From: Idiomarina sp. X4
GTDB lineage: Bacteria > Pseudomonadota > Gammaproteobacteria > Enterobacterales > Alteromonadaceae
Reading direction: 5' to 3'
NCBI RefSeq assembly: GCF_002808045.1
Contig: NZ_CP025000.1
Location: 1,364,001 to 1,428,000 of the forward strand
Length of the DNA: 64,000 nt
Under the pieces are notes generated by a model. It saw only the letters and a list, made by a program, of their open reading frames with translations. It searched no databases and had not been told where the DNA came from. The translations under genes and the position numbers were made by a program. Below are positions 1 through 8,541 of this stretch, one piece after another; position 1 is the first letter of the stretch, and each line of letters starts with the position of its first letter.

Positions 1-944
1 ATGGTATTGGGAATGCGTTGGTTGGCTCGAACGCCTAACAGGGCATCGGCGCGAGCCTCCTGAATCATTTGCTTAGCCCGCTGCCAGCTGGTAACAACCG
101 GATGCAACTCTGCCATTTCTGGAAAGACGCGCTTTGCAAATGCCCACAATTTGCCTGTACCGTCTGCGTTAGTTAATCCTTTTTGAACAGGTCCCAAAAC
201 AACCACAGGCTTCGATGGGTCGAGTGGCTGTGCGGGAGGCGCTGTATGAACACCATAGGCCTTTTGCAGCTCTTCAATACGGCCACTTTCTTTCAGTTTT
301 TGCAGCTGGTACGTCAGTTGAGGAATAAGCCGGGCGTGCTCTTCGTTTAGGTAATGAAAGCCTTGTTCGATAGAGAGTCGGTGAGTAATAAAGTTAGGGT
401 TTTTGCTCAGCACAGACCCCTGATACTGGAAGTCCGCTATAAAGGCGGCGTCTACTCGACCAGCCTCAACCAGTTTTACTACTTGCTCTAAATCGGTTGG
501 CGTGACAACAGAGGGCGGTTTCGAAAGCTGTTTGACGACGGCAGTAATTGAATCCATGCCGTTAACGTACGCCAGGCTGTCATAGTGTCCCGGGCGACAA
601 TAACCACACTGACGTCGGTCGGTAACTGCCAGGATGTCAAACGTGAATAGTGGAAAAGGAACGCGTCGTAGTTCGTGCCGCTTGTTTTCTAAAGCAGTTG
701 TTCTGCCGAGCTCCCCGGCAATGGTTCCTTCGGCGGCTAACTGCTCACCTCGCACCCGCGGCAGGTCTATATAGTTAAGTTGAATACCAAGTTCACGGTA
801 CGCTTCTTCGAGCACAGCGGTAACATAGTTGGTAAAGGCACTCTCGTCCGGCGCACGGAAAGTGAGCTTTTCCTGGGCCATTGAAAGACCCGAAAATAAG
901 GTAGCCAGTAGTGCTACTGATGCGACTCGCACGATGAGCTTCAT
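1..944 (-). CDS. Periplasmic solute-binding protein with two SBP-type domains (3' end outside window)
   Basis: Translating the minus strand from the ATG at 944 gives an open frame that runs off the left edge, at least 314 residues without a stop. Residues 1-23 form a signal peptide (MKLIVRVASVALLATLFSGL then SMAQ), so the product is exported. Residues 24 to about 230 look like an extracellular solute-binding protein of the SBP_bac_3 type, with a DLPRVRGEQLAAEG stretch near the start and VEAGRVDAAF later. From about residue 255 a second N-terminal SBP-like unit begins: a GTGKLWAFAKRVFPEM stretch, then SWQRAKQMIQEARADALVGV, which is the usual 'W-x-R-a ... aDallG' signature. Substrate unknown. 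The gene diverges from the cyanophycinase-like gene at 1093. Family and export are likely; the tandem-domain reading depends on sequence beyond the edge. Confidence 0.75.
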   Translation of the reverse strand, partial: MKLIVRVASVALLATLFSGLSMAQEKLTFRAPDESAFTNYVTAVLEEAYRELGIQLNYIDLPRVRGEQLAAEGTIAGELGRTTALENKRHELRRVPFPLFTFDILAVTDRRQCGYCRPGHYDSLAYVNGMDSITAVVKQLSKPPSVVTPTDLEQVVKLVEAGRVDAAFIADFQYQGSVLSKNPNFITHRLSIEQGFHYLNEEHARLIPQLTYQLQKLKESGRIEELQKAYGVHTAPPAQPLDPSKPVVVLGPVQKGLTNADGTGKLWAFAKRVFPEMAELHPVVTSWQRAKQMIQEARADALLGVRANQRIPNT

Positions 945-1092
945 ACGTTAAAAATAACCTGAACACGAACAACAGTGAGCTAGTATAACAGCGAACACTC
1001 ACTATAATAAATGGAGTATTTACGAACGTTTGTTGACACGCATAGTCAGAATCTCTAGCGTTTCACGCGTTGTCACCCAATCGGAGTTTGTT

Positions 1093-2754
1093 ATGGTCAA
1101 AAGGTTGTTGTTTTTAGGGACATCTTGTTTATTAGCGTTAGGTACGGCTCAGGCTAACGAGGAGAGTTACCGTCATGTCATGCTGGCAGGCGGGGGGATG
1201 TCGGTGTGTTCCAGTATGGCTTCTGATAAATGCGATGACGCGGACTGGATCGATAATGACACCATGCGCACAGACCGTTACCTAAACATTTCTAAGAAGT
1301 TTCGCTCAAAAGTAACGGCAGAAGCTGTTTGGCCAACGTATCGTGAAGAGACTCGAAAAGAAGTCATTGATGCATTAGCGCTTATTCATGATCGAATAAA
1401 AGAAGATATTGTGCCGGAGCGAGTGTTTCTAAGGGAGTTTACACGGCGGGCGACTCAGCAGCTCTACAACAACTTATCTGACGCAGAGTGGAACCGTATC
1501 ATTGATTTATTGGAAATGCCGGTGCCGGACAATATTGAGGAAACGGTTAACCTAGATGATAACTTATCCGGAGAGTCGCGAGCTATTTACCGTCAGTTTG
1601 TTGGGATGGCAGAGACTGCCTCTGACGACAAACAGCCAACTATCTACTTCTTAACATCGTCGGCTCGAGACCCTTACGCTGAAATTGACTTTTACACTAG
1701 CGTCTTTGAACAACTTGGCGCAAAAGCAAAGTGGCTTCCCTTGGACTCTGCCGTTATTGAAGCACGCCGAGAAGGGCGTTGTGACGAGTTGGCTGATGTA
1801 CAGCAGGAAGTATTAGGCGCCTACGAGCGAGATCGTGTTTACCGTGCAGATTATGCTAAACAGGTTGAGTTTTGTAAGTCGCCAGAAATGACAAAGGCAA
1901 TGCTGTCAGATGCCGATGGGTTGTTTATTAACGATGGTAACGCTAACTATACACGCTCAACATTCGTAAAAAGCAACAACCAGATATCGGATGAACTGAA
2001 AGAAATAGTGGCATTAGTGCAGCAAAAAGAGCTGGTCGTTGGCGGTGTCGGTGCTGGCGCCGCAGTTATGACGGCTAAGCCGATGGTGTCCAACGGAACA
2101 ACGGCAGCTGCTGTGCAGTCGGGAGCCCTTGCTTCTGACCCTCCGTTGCACGGCTGTGACTTAGACACCACTTGCCCGCCAAATACTGGCCCAGATACGC
2201 TGACCTATCATCCATTAGGTGGTATAAGCTTGTTTCATTTCGCGACGGTCGACTGGGCATTATCGGGGAATGGTCGCCACGGACGCTTGTTGAGATTAGC
2301 AGCTGAAACCTCTACCCCTTTGTCGCTGGGTGTTGATGAAGAGACGGCAATGACCGTTAACCTAGAGACAGGCGCTTTTGATGTGCATGGCGAGCGTGGG
2401 GTGTTCTTTGTCGAAAATGCTCAGTCTACCGATAGCGCTGTTGCCGGAACTTTTCATTATTTAGTGGCCGGTGCTTCTGGCGTGATTTCACCCTTTGGTT
2501 TACAAACCGCTGAATTCGCAGAAAGTGATGATGTTGTGCAGACACAGCCGACGACAAATTTCCTGACGGATCGTGGCTTGATCGACTCTATGCGTATTTT
2601 ATGTGGTGAGCGAAACCAAGTCAGCTTGCTAAATAAGAGTTATCGACTGGTCGCGCAAAAGGGTGAGTCGAGCCGTGTTCAAGCTGCTGGCGGCGAATGC
2701 CAAATTGTGAACGGTAGCATTGGCATCGCCTACCAGCCGGAAGAGAAGTTATGA
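1093..2754 (+). CDS. Secreted cyanophycinase-like (peptidase S51 fold) protein with degenerate catalytic motif
   Basis: 553 residues. The start at 1093 is preferred over an upstream ATG at 1030 because CGGAG lies just before it and the product then begins with a signal peptide (MVKRLLFLGTSCLLALGTAQA). The middle resembles peptidase S51/cyanophycinase: TIYFLTSSARDP, a 'y-x-x-x-F-e-q-L-G-A' element, and GGVGAGAAVM at residues 317-326 where the family has G-T-S-A-G-A. The nucleophilic serine position is therefore Gly320, and the usual G-G-N-Q box is replaced by NDGNANY. It is probably an exported protein with the S51 fold but without classical serine peptidase chemistry. Hydrolysis of cyanophycin or beta-aspartyl peptides cannot be claimed. 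It diverges from the SBP gene. Confidence 0.65.
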   Translation: MVKRLLFLGTSCLLALGTAQANEESYRHVMLAGGGMSVCSSMASDKCDDADWIDNDTMRTDRYLNISKKFRSKVTAEAVWPTYREETRKEVIDALALIHDRIKEDIVPERVFLREFTRRATQQLYNNLSDAEWNRIIDLLEMPVPDNIEETVNLDDNLSGESRAIYRQFVGMAETASDDKQPTIYFLTSSARDPYAEIDFYTSVFEQLGAKAKWLPLDSAVIEARREGRCDELADVQQEVLGAYERDRVYRADYAKQVEFCKSPEMTKAMLSDADGLFINDGNANYTRSTFVKSNNQISDELKEIVALVQQKELVVGGVGAGAAVMTAKPMVSNGTTAAAVQSGALASDPPLHGCDLDTTCPPNTGPDTLTYHPLGGISLFHFATVDWALSGNGRHGRLLRLAAETSTPLSLGVDEETAMTVNLETGAFDVHGERGVFFVENAQSTDSAVAGTFHYLVAGASGVISPFGLQTAEFAESDDVVQTQPTTNFLTDRGLIDSMRILCGERNQVSLLNKSYRLVAQKGESSRVQAAGGECQIVNGSIGIAYQPEEKL

Positions 2755-2756
2755 TG

Positions 2757-2780
2757 TAGCCTGACGTTATTACGTCAGGT
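2757..2780. repeat. REP-like palindrome, copy 1
   Basis: Perfect 8-bp inverted repeat CCTGACGT / ACGTCAGG around a TATT loop (2760-2779), directly after the stop codon at 2754. It has no T-run, so it is a poor intrinsic terminator. It closely resembles the palindromes at 2844-2865 and 12148-12174, so I read it as one copy of a small interspersed palindrome family that may also stop or stabilise transcripts. Confidence 0.5.
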
Positions 2781-2843
2781 CACATCTTTAATTCAGCAAC
2801 TATGCCTAAATAACAAATGGGTGTTTGCGGTGTTCAGCATTGC

Positions 2844-2865
2844 GCCTGATGCAATAGCATCAGGC
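2844..2865. repeat. REP-like palindrome, copy 2, overlapping the pyrE stop
   Basis: Perfect 9-bp inverted repeat GCCTGATGC / GCATCAGGC around AATA. The pyrE stop codon (2860-2862) lies inside the right arm. On the minus strand it reads like copy 1 (AGCCTGA, TATT, TCAGG). With no following T-run on the minus strand it is at best a weak terminator for rph-pyrE. Confidence 0.5.
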
Positions 2866-3504
2866 TACGCCGAACTCGCTGCGATAAGCTTCAACTTTGG
2901 GTAAATACTCTTTGAACGTGTCGTCATCTTTCAAAAAGGTGATGACATCGTTCAGACTGACAATGCTAACCACTTTTGCTCCGAAGTCGCGCTCAACTTC
3001 CTGAATAGCCGACAGCTCGCCTTTTCCTTTTTCCTGACGGTCTAAAGCAATTAATACACCCGATAGCTCAGCGCCATTGGCTTGAACAATGTCCATGGCC
3101 TCGCGAATAGCGGTGCCTGCGGTAATAACGTCGTCAACCAGCATGACTTTACCTTCCAACGCAGAGCCAACCAGATTACCGCCTTCGCCGTGATCTTTCT
3201 TTTCTTTACGGTTAAAGCAGTAAGGTGTGTCTTGGTTGTGCTGGTCGTAAAGTGCGACAGCCGTTGCAGTAGCAATAGGAATGCCCTTATAAGCCGGGCC
3301 AAATAAAACATCAAAGTCGATACCTGAGTCGACGAGAGCCTCCGCGTAAAAGCGACCTAAACGCGCTAAGTCCGAACCTTTGTTAAAAAGTCCGGCATTA
3401 AAAAAGTAGGGACTGGTGCGTCCCGACTTTAAGGTAAACTCGCCAAATTTAAGAACACCACGCTCAATGGCAAATTCAATAAACTCTTTTTGATACGCTT
3501 TCAT
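2860..3504 (-). CDS. pyrE: Orotate phosphoribosyltransferase
   Basis: 214 residues, against about 213 in E. coli PyrE. It transfers the phosphoribosyl group of PRPP to orotate to make OMP in pyrimidine synthesis, in the cytoplasm. The PRPP-binding motif [13 protein letters not shown] sits at residues 120-132 and the flexible catalytic loop [11 protein letters not shown] at 99-109. An AGGAAG ribosome site precedes the ATG. It lies 28 bp downstream of rph on the same strand, the classic rph-pyrE operon order. In enterobacteria that operon is attenuated by UTP level; no obvious attenuator hairpin with a T-run is seen in this short gap. Confidence 0.97.
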   Translation of the reverse strand: MKAYQKEFIEFAIERGVLKFGEFTLKSGRTSPYFFNAGLFNKGSDLARLGRFYAEALVDSGIDFDVLFGPAYKGIPIATATAVALYDQHNQDTPYCFNRKEKKDHGEGGNLVGSALEGKVMLVDDVITAGTAIREAMDIVQANGAELSGVLIALDRQEKGKGELSAIQEVERDFGAKVVSIVSLNDVITFLKDDDTFKEYLPKVEAYRSEFGVA

Positions 3505-3532
3505 TTGTTAACTTCCTGAACTATCACTGACA

Positions 3533-4246
3533 CTAGGCTAAAGCTTTTTTCTGAATATCGATAAGCTCGCGGATACTGTGGCGCGCCATATCGACCAGAC
3601 TGTTCATTTCATCAAAGCTGAACGCTTCGCCTTCGGCAGTGCCCTGAATTTCGATGAATTTGCCGGCTTCAGTCATAACAATGTTCATGTCGGTGTCGGC
3701 TTTTGAGTCTTCAACGTACTCTAAGTCGCTGACCGGGTCGCCATCTAAAATGCCTACCGAAATAGCTGCAACCATTTCTTTTAACGGGTTCACTTTGACC
3801 ATGCCCTGGCTACGCATCCAGTTAAGAGCGTCAACCAACGCAACGCAAGCGCCGGTGATAGAGGCCGTGCGTGTGCCCCCGTCTGCCTGAATAACGTCGC
3901 AGTCGACAGTAATCGTATTCTCGCCCAGCGCTGCCAAGTCGACACAGGTGCGTAGTGAGCGACCAATAAGACGTTGGATTTCCAAGGTGCGTCCGCCTTG
4001 CTTACCGCGGGATGCTTCACGTTGCGAACGTGTGTGCGTGGCCCTTGGTAACATGCTGTACTCGGCTGTGACCCAACCCTGACCTTTGCCTTTTAAAAAG
4101 CGCGGAACGCCTTTTTCAACAGATGCGTTACAAAGTACTTTGGTTTCGCCAAACTCAATTAGCACTGAGCCTTCAGCGTGCTTGGTAAAGTTGCGGGTAA
4201 TGGTTACCGGTCGAATTTGTTGTGCCGTACGGCCACTTGGACGCAT
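3533..4246 (-). CDS. rph: Ribonuclease PH
   Basis: 237 residues, matching the usual length of about 238. The start at 4246 ([14 protein letters not shown]) has a strong AAGGAGA site in front of it; an upstream in-frame ATG at 4339 would add 31 residues not typical of the family and is rejected. RNase PH trims the 3' ends of tRNA precursors phosphorolytically. Family signatures are present: the [20 protein letters not shown] region involved in RNA and phosphate handling, and [19 protein letters not shown]. First gene of the rph-pyrE unit, divergent from smrA. Confidence 0.96.
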   Translation of the reverse strand: MRPSGRTAQQIRPVTITRNFTKHAEGSVLIEFGETKVLCNASVEKGVPRFLKGKGQGWVTAEYSMLPRATHTRSQREASRGKQGGRTLEIQRLIGRSLRTCVDLAALGENTITVDCDVIQADGGTRTASITGACVALVDALNWMRSQGMVKVNPLKEMVAAISVGILDGDPVSDLEYVEDSKADTDMNIVMTEAGKFIEIQGTAEGEAFSFDEMNSLVDMARHSIRELIDIQKKALA

Positions 4247-4382
4247 GTCATCTCCTTGTTGAGTGAATGTCGCTGAGTAAGAAATTGAACGCAATTGTAG
4301 CAGAATTGCTCGATTAATGGATCGCGATTCCGCGAACAACGTATTACACTACACCTAGCAAAATGAATGGACGGGAGGCGGT

Positions 4383-4970
4383 ATGTCGCGTTCAGATGAT
4401 GAAGAATTTGAGCTGTTTCGTCAGGAAATGACGGACGTAACGCCACTGGCGGGCGAAGAAGTTGCTGATATTAAACAGGCTTTTGAGCCAACGTTGGCGC
4501 AAAAAGAACGGCGCCGCGCCGCTGAGGCAGAAGAGGCTGAAAACGAAAACTTTTTATCGACCGAGTACGTGGACTTAGTTGAGCCGGATGACGTTATTGA
4601 ATTTCATCGCGACGGTGTTCAGGCTGGTGTATTTAAGCGCCTGAAGCAAGGCCGCTATACCATGGAAGCGAGTCTGAACTTGCACCATCACTCGTTAGCG
4701 GAAGCGCGCACAGCACTGTTTAATTTTGTGCAGGACTGCCATGCGGCGGGTGTAAGAACGGCTCTGGTGATTCACGGTATGGGTAAGCATTCGAAACCAC
4801 ACCCGGCGCTGATAAAAAGTTATGTGAATAAATGGCTGCGTGAATTGCCGCCAGTGCTTGCGTTTCATAGCGCGCAACGGCCGCACGGCGGCCGCGGTGC
4901 CGTGTACATTATGATGAAGAAAAACGCCGAACAGAAACAGAAAAACCGCGAAAAGCATGCGAAAAAATAA
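4383..4970 (+). CDS. smrA: Smr-domain nuclease SmrA
   Basis: 195 residues with a good GGGAGG ribosome site. The N-terminus matches the SmrA extension (FRQEMTDVTPL, then EFHRDGVQAGVFKRLKQGRY), and the C-terminal Smr domain begins around SLNLHHHSLAEAR, with the characteristic IHGMGKH at about residue 138 and RPHGGRGAVYI near the end. The N-terminal 'F-R-x-G-x-Q-x-G-v' signature favours SmrA over SmrB, the collided-ribosome nuclease. E. coli SmrA is a small Smr endonuclease of unclear physiological role. Divergent from rph. Confidence 0.85.
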   Translation: MSRSDDEEFELFRQEMTDVTPLAGEEVADIKQAFEPTLAQKERRRAAEAEEAENENFLSTEYVDLVEPDDVIEFHRDGVQAGVFKRLKQGRYTMEASLNLHHHSLAEARTALFNFVQDCHAAGVRTALVIHGMGKHSKPHPALIKSYVNKWLRELPPVLAFHSAQRPHGGRGAVYIMMKKNAEQKQKNREKHAKK

Positions 4971-4984
4971 GGTTTAGCGGCCGA

Positions 4985-6058
4985 TTAAATACGGCCGCTC
5001 AATATAAAGCCTGCGACTAACCCACCAAAGCCACTGACAAATCCTACGACAGCGCCCAAGTAACACGTCCAGCGCTTGGACTTCGGGCTCTCGACATACG
5101 CTTGAGTCTTCAATTGATAATACATTACGCCACTGACCATCAGGCAGTAGGTAAGCGATGGTGCTATCCAGCCTGGATCAAACTCGTAACTGGCATAGAA
5201 CAAGCCGCCAACGATAGTAAGAAATACCGCTGCCCGATTGCGCAGGGTGATCAGGCGCTGTTTTGCTTCGGCGGTTGGGGCGTATTTTTGTGCATGTTGC
5301 GACCCGATAAACAAACCCGCTAGAGCCCCCAATAAGCCGATGGCTGCAATACCCACAACTGCGACCCATTTGGTCGCACCGCCCAGCGCGCCGGTTAACG
5401 ATAGGCCCGTGGCAGCCGCGGCTGGAGGGCTTGCTAACATGGTGGCGGAGCTAAGAATGGCGGTTACGCTTAATGACGGCGCGCTAAGCAAGGCGGCTTT
5501 ACCCACCCGCTTAAGCAGATCTTCAGCGAGCGCTTTGCGAGCCCGCGACAGCTTTTGTCTTACGGTGGCGGGCTCCAAACCTAACAGTTCGGCGACATGC
5601 TCGGTGGATTGCTGTTCGCGGTAAAACAGCAGCACGATATCTCGGCTGTCGTCAGGCAAGCGTGATAGCGCTGCGTTAATAATCGTTTGTCGTTGCTGTT
5701 GGTCCAGCTCGGCATCGGCTTGCTGTTCGAGCACCAACTGATCAAGTGCTTGTTCGAGAGACTCGGTGCGAGCTTGATGATTGTGCTTTTCGCGCTCTAA
5801 CCATTGGTAGGCGCAGTGACGAGTGATTTGGCGAAGCCACGGTAAGAAACTCTGTGTGCGTTGCAGTTGCGTCAGCTTTTGCCAGGTTTGCACATAGGCT
5901 TCTTGAGCAATGTCTTCGCTGGCGCGGATATCGTGCACAATGGCCAGTGCCACGCTAGTGACTAAGTTCTGGGTGCGTTCAACCACTTGACTGAAGGCTG
6001 ATCGATCGCCGCTTCTGGCCAATTCAACTTGAGCGGTCAAGCTGGCGTAATTAGTCAT
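4985..6058 (-). CDS. ECF-type RNA polymerase sigma factor fused to a C-terminal membrane domain
   Basis: 357 residues from the ATG at 6058; an in-frame upstream ATG at 6142 lies inside the hydrolase gene and is rejected. Residues 1 to about 90 carry sigma region 2 (IVHDIRASEDIAQEAYVQTW, then FLPWLRQITRH) and about 130-190 region 4 (LSRLPDDSRDIVLLFYRE, LGLEPATVRQKLSRARKAL). The remaining 160 or so residues hold about four hydrophobic segments (WVAVVGIAAIGLLGALAGLF and three later). It looks like a sigma factor that carries its own membrane anchor. It overlaps the 3' end of the upstream hydrolase gene by 8 bp, implying translational coupling. Confidence 0.8.
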   Translation of the reverse strand: MTNYASLTAQVELARSGDRSAFSQVVERTQNLVTSVALAIVHDIRASEDIAQEAYVQTWQKLTQLQRTQSFLPWLRQITRHCAYQWLEREKHNHQARTESLEQALDQLVLEQQADAELDQQQRQTIINAALSRLPDDSRDIVLLFYREQQSTEHVAELLGLEPATVRQKLSRARKALAEDLLKRVGKAALLSAPSLSVTAILSSATMLASPPAAAATGLSLTGALGGATKWVAVVGIAAIGLLGALAGLFIGSQHAQKYAPTAEAKQRLITLRNRAAVFLTIVGGLFYASYEFDPGWIAPSLTYCLMVSGVMYYQLKTQAYVESPKSKRWTCYLGAVVGFVSGFGGLVAGFILSGRI

Positions 6059-6938
6059 GACACTGCTCCTGTAAAAAACGTTGAGTGGCTTGCATAAAGG
6101 CGTCCGGCTGATCCCACATAATAAAGTGATGCGCATTATCAAACTCTAGCAAGGTTATTTGTTCGCTACCACTGACTTGTTGTTGGTAGTGCGGCAGCGC
6201 CATCGGTCGTTGTGCTTCCGGGAACGCCCCCGTCGCTGCCATTTGCAGAACTGGGATTTGAAGCTTAGGTAGTTGCGGACGTAAGTCGGTAATCATTAAT
6301 TCGTACATGGCACGCCCGACCACCTTAGGGTCGGATTTTTTTGCCATGTCGGTAATTAGCGCCTGACCTGGCTGCCACTGGGTTTGTCTCGCGACACTGG
6401 CCGAGGCTTGCTGCGTCATTGCTTTAGCAGACAATTGCTGGTAAACCGCCAACACCTGTTCCGCCTGCGGCTGGGCGTTTGACGAGGTCATGTCAGGGTT
6501 CATAGTGACCAGAGCCGAGAAAAAGGGTACCCCATCGACGGCTACTGAACAGCTAACGGAATCAGGGTAAGTAAGTGCTAACTGATAACTTAGAAAGCCC
6601 CCCAAACTATGCCCAATTACCGCAGCCTTACTATCGAGGCTTTCTGATAGGTATTGGCTAATGGCAGTTAGTACCGGTTGGGTGAACGATTGTCGTAAAC
6701 TCGGTCGGGTGGGCGTGTCGCCAAAGCCTGCAATCGCTAATTGGTGTACTTGATAATGGTCGTCCAGTTGCTCGACAGCCTGCTGCCACACTCTACTATC
6801 GCTCATTAGCCCGGGAATCAATACGACTGGCTTACCTTCACCAGAGACTTGGCTAGTTATTATTGGGTTTTCCGACTGCGGGAACGCCGTGGAGCTGAGT
6901 AGCAGCGTCAATACTGCCAATGGTTTCATCATGTTCAT
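6051..6938 (-). CDS. Exported alpha/beta hydrolase
   Basis: 295 residues from the ATG at 6938, chosen because AAGG precedes it and the product then starts with a signal peptide (MNMMKPLAVLTLLLSSTAFP). The alpha/beta hydrolase fold is shown by VVLIPGLMSDSRVW (oxyanion region), the nucleophile elbow GHSLGG and a C-terminal NAHHFIMWDQPD that supplies the catalytic histidine. Substrate unknown, perhaps an ester or lactone in the periplasm. It is the first gene of a two-gene operon with the membrane sigma factor, suggesting that its activity and the sigma response are linked. Divergent from yicC. Confidence 0.8.
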   Translation of the reverse strand: MNMMKPLAVLTLLLSSTAFPQSENPIITSQVSGEGKPVVLIPGLMSDSRVWQQAVEQLDDHYQVHQLAIAGFGDTPTRPSLRQSFTQPVLTAISQYLSESLDSKAAVIGHSLGGFLSYQLALTYPDSVSCSVAVDGVPFFSALVTMNPDMTSSNAQPQAEQVLAVYQQLSAKAMTQQASASVARQTQWQPGQALITDMAKKSDPKVVGRAMYELMITDLRPQLPKLQIPVLQMAATGAFPEAQRPMALPHYQQQVSGSEQITLLEFDNAHHFIMWDQPDAFMQATQRFLQEQCHD

Positions 6939-7065
6939 GGAGTTTGCCTTTTTATGTTGACGAGGTTCAACAGTAAGGTCGGGTTTGGTCGCAAAAGTGT
7001 GACAAACTTTTTTGTGGTAGTATTCTGACGCAAGATTTTCTGCGAAAAGCGATAAGGCACACACG

Positions 7066-7929
7066 ATGATTCAAAGTATGACAGGTTACGCTCGCTACGA
7101 GCATAAAGCCGACTGGGGCACCGCAACATGGGAAGTGCGTTCGGTAAACCAACGTTATTTGGAAACCTTTTTCCGCTTGCCGGAAAACTTTCGTTCGCTG
7201 GAAAATTCCCTGCGCGATAAGTTTCGGAAAAAGCTGCAGCGCGGAAAAGTAGAGTGCAAACTATACGTGCACATGGATGAGGCACGCCAAAGTGAATTGT
7301 CGATTAATGAAGAACTAGCGAAAAGCGTTATTGCCAGCGCTAAGTGGGTGAGTCAGCATTCTGCTGCAGGGCAGTTGAACCCCATTGATGTGCTGAAGTG
7401 GCCGGGCGTGGTTAACGCCGACGAGCAAGACACTGATGCACTGCAAAAAGAAGTACTGAAAGCACTTGATGCAACTATCGCTGAGTTCATAGAGAACCGT
7501 AAAAGCGAAGGTTCAGCTATTGATAGAATGCTGCAAGAGCGCCTGGATGGTGTCAGTAAACAGGTTGCTTTTGTCCGTGAACGTATGCCGAAAGTGATGC
7601 AATGGCAGCGTGAGCGCTTACTAACCCGTTTTGAAGAAGCGAAAATCGAACTAGACCCTCAGCGCGTTGAACAAGAAATGATTATGCTGGCGCAAAAAGT
7701 CGATGTAGCCGAAGAGCTCGATCGCCTGGACGCACACGTAGAAGAAGCTCGCAAAATCCTCAAAAAAGGCGGCCCCTGCGGACGTCGTTTGGACTTTATG
7801 ATGCAAGAGTTCAACCGCGAAGCGAACACACTAGCCTCCAAATCAATTAACGCAGATATCACCGCTGCTGCGGTGGAGCTAAAGGTGTTAATTGAGCAGA
7901 TGAGGGAGCAAATTCAAAATATCGAGTAA
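7066..7929 (+). CDS. yicC: YicC-family endoribonuclease
   Basis: 287 residues, the same length as E. coli YicC. It begins MIQSMTGYAR, the family's signature N-terminus, followed by WEVRSVNQRYLE, and ends with the conserved DUF1732 region (KKGGPCGRRLDFMMQEFNRE, then ANTLASKS). YicC proteins are RNA-cleaving enzymes implicated in sRNA turnover in E. coli. In many gammaproteobacteria yicC neighbours rph-pyrE or gmk; here it lies near rph but is separated by three other genes. Its 3' end forms the left border of the accessory island. Confidence 0.92.
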   Translation: MIQSMTGYARYEHKADWGTATWEVRSVNQRYLETFFRLPENFRSLENSLRDKFRKKLQRGKVECKLYVHMDEARQSELSINEELAKSVIASAKWVSQHSAAGQLNPIDVLKWPGVVNADEQDTDALQKEVLKALDATIAEFIENRKSEGSAIDRMLQERLDGVSKQVAFVRERMPKVMQWQRERLLTRFEEAKIELDPQRVEQEMIMLAQKVDVAEELDRLDAHVEEARKILKKGGPCGRRLDFMMQEFNREANTLASKSINADITAAAVELKVLIEQMREQIQNIE

Positions 7930-7985
7930 ATTTCTTTACCCTACCTGATATTTTTCTGATGCTTACAAAGCCCTTTTAAATTGAA

Positions 7986-8414
7986 ATGACCCTGGGTAAG
8001 TACCCATTTATGGGATTGGTCGATGCTCGCGGTGAACTAATGCTGAAGAAGCGCGGTCATTCGGTTCAGACTATGTTCTACCAGCACGAAGAGGTTCGAA
8101 TAGACCTTTCATTGGTGGCGACACTATTAATCGTGCGATCAACAAAATGTTTGGTATCGAACAAGGTCGCAAACGCCCTGGGCCTAACTTGATGGGAGAT
8201 AGAGCATTTTACTGTACATGACTTACGCCGTACCTTTCGCAGCCAAGTGTCAGCATTAGGTTTCAGTGGTGCTGTTGGTGAGCGGGCCATAAACCATAGT
8301 TTGAAAGGCGTGGAAGGTATTTATGACCGTTACGATTACTATGAAGAACGGCGGGAGGCGCATCAGAAGGTTGCGGATGTAATTGAGCCGCTGGTTTGGT
8401 ATGACTTAATGTAA
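7986..8414 (+). pseudogene. Remnant of a P4-type tyrosine recombinase (integrase)
   Basis: Three frame-broken pieces of one integrase can be read. 7986 to about 8060 encodes MTLGKYPFMGLVDARGE, typical of the N-terminal arm-binding domain of P4-family integrases. About 8104-8215 in another frame gives PFIGGDTINRAINKMFGIEQ and more. 8201-8414 in a third frame gives VHDLRRTFRSQVSALG (the H-x-x-R box) and RAINHSLKGVEGIYDRYDY with the likely catalytic tyrosine, ending at a TAA. The core-binding part between the pieces is missing. The element's integrase is therefore dead, through an internal deletion plus frameshifts. It marks the border of a former integrative element next to yicC. Confidence 0.82.
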
Positions 8415-8446
8415 CTAAAAATCGCAATCCGACAAGAAAGTGTTGT

Positions 8447-8540
8447 TTCGTAAGTTAAAAGCCTATTTTGTAACTACAATAGCGTATTTGTAAGTATGAT
8501 TTTTGATTTGTAATTAAAACATCTAAAATGTAATGATTTT
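8447..8540 (+). repeat. Five direct repeats of TTTGTAAnTA phased every 20 bp
   Basis: GTAA begins at 8450, 8470, 8490, 8510 and 8530, exactly 20 bp apart each time, preceded mostly by TTT and followed by GTT, CTA, GTA, TTA and TGA. The three central copies are the best (TTTGTAACTA, TTTGTAAGTA, TTTGTAATTA). The sequence between repeats is AT-rich and not conserved. Arrays of this kind are protein-binding iterons or operators placed on one face of the helix. It ends about 80 bp before the Fic start codon. Confidence 0.7.
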
Positions 8541-8541
8541 T

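Noticed and set aside
3051..3314. Minus-strand frame inside pyrE and the plus-strand frame opposite it
   Set aside because: Shadows of pyrE: no ribosome site, no domain, wholly inside a well-recognised gene.
4383..4970. SmrB (ribosome-collision nuclease) assignment
   Set aside because: The N-terminal part matches SmrA better than SmrB.
7930..7985. tRNA as the integration target of the island
   Set aside because: No cloverleaf-forming sequence or tRNA end is seen between yicC and the integrase remnant.
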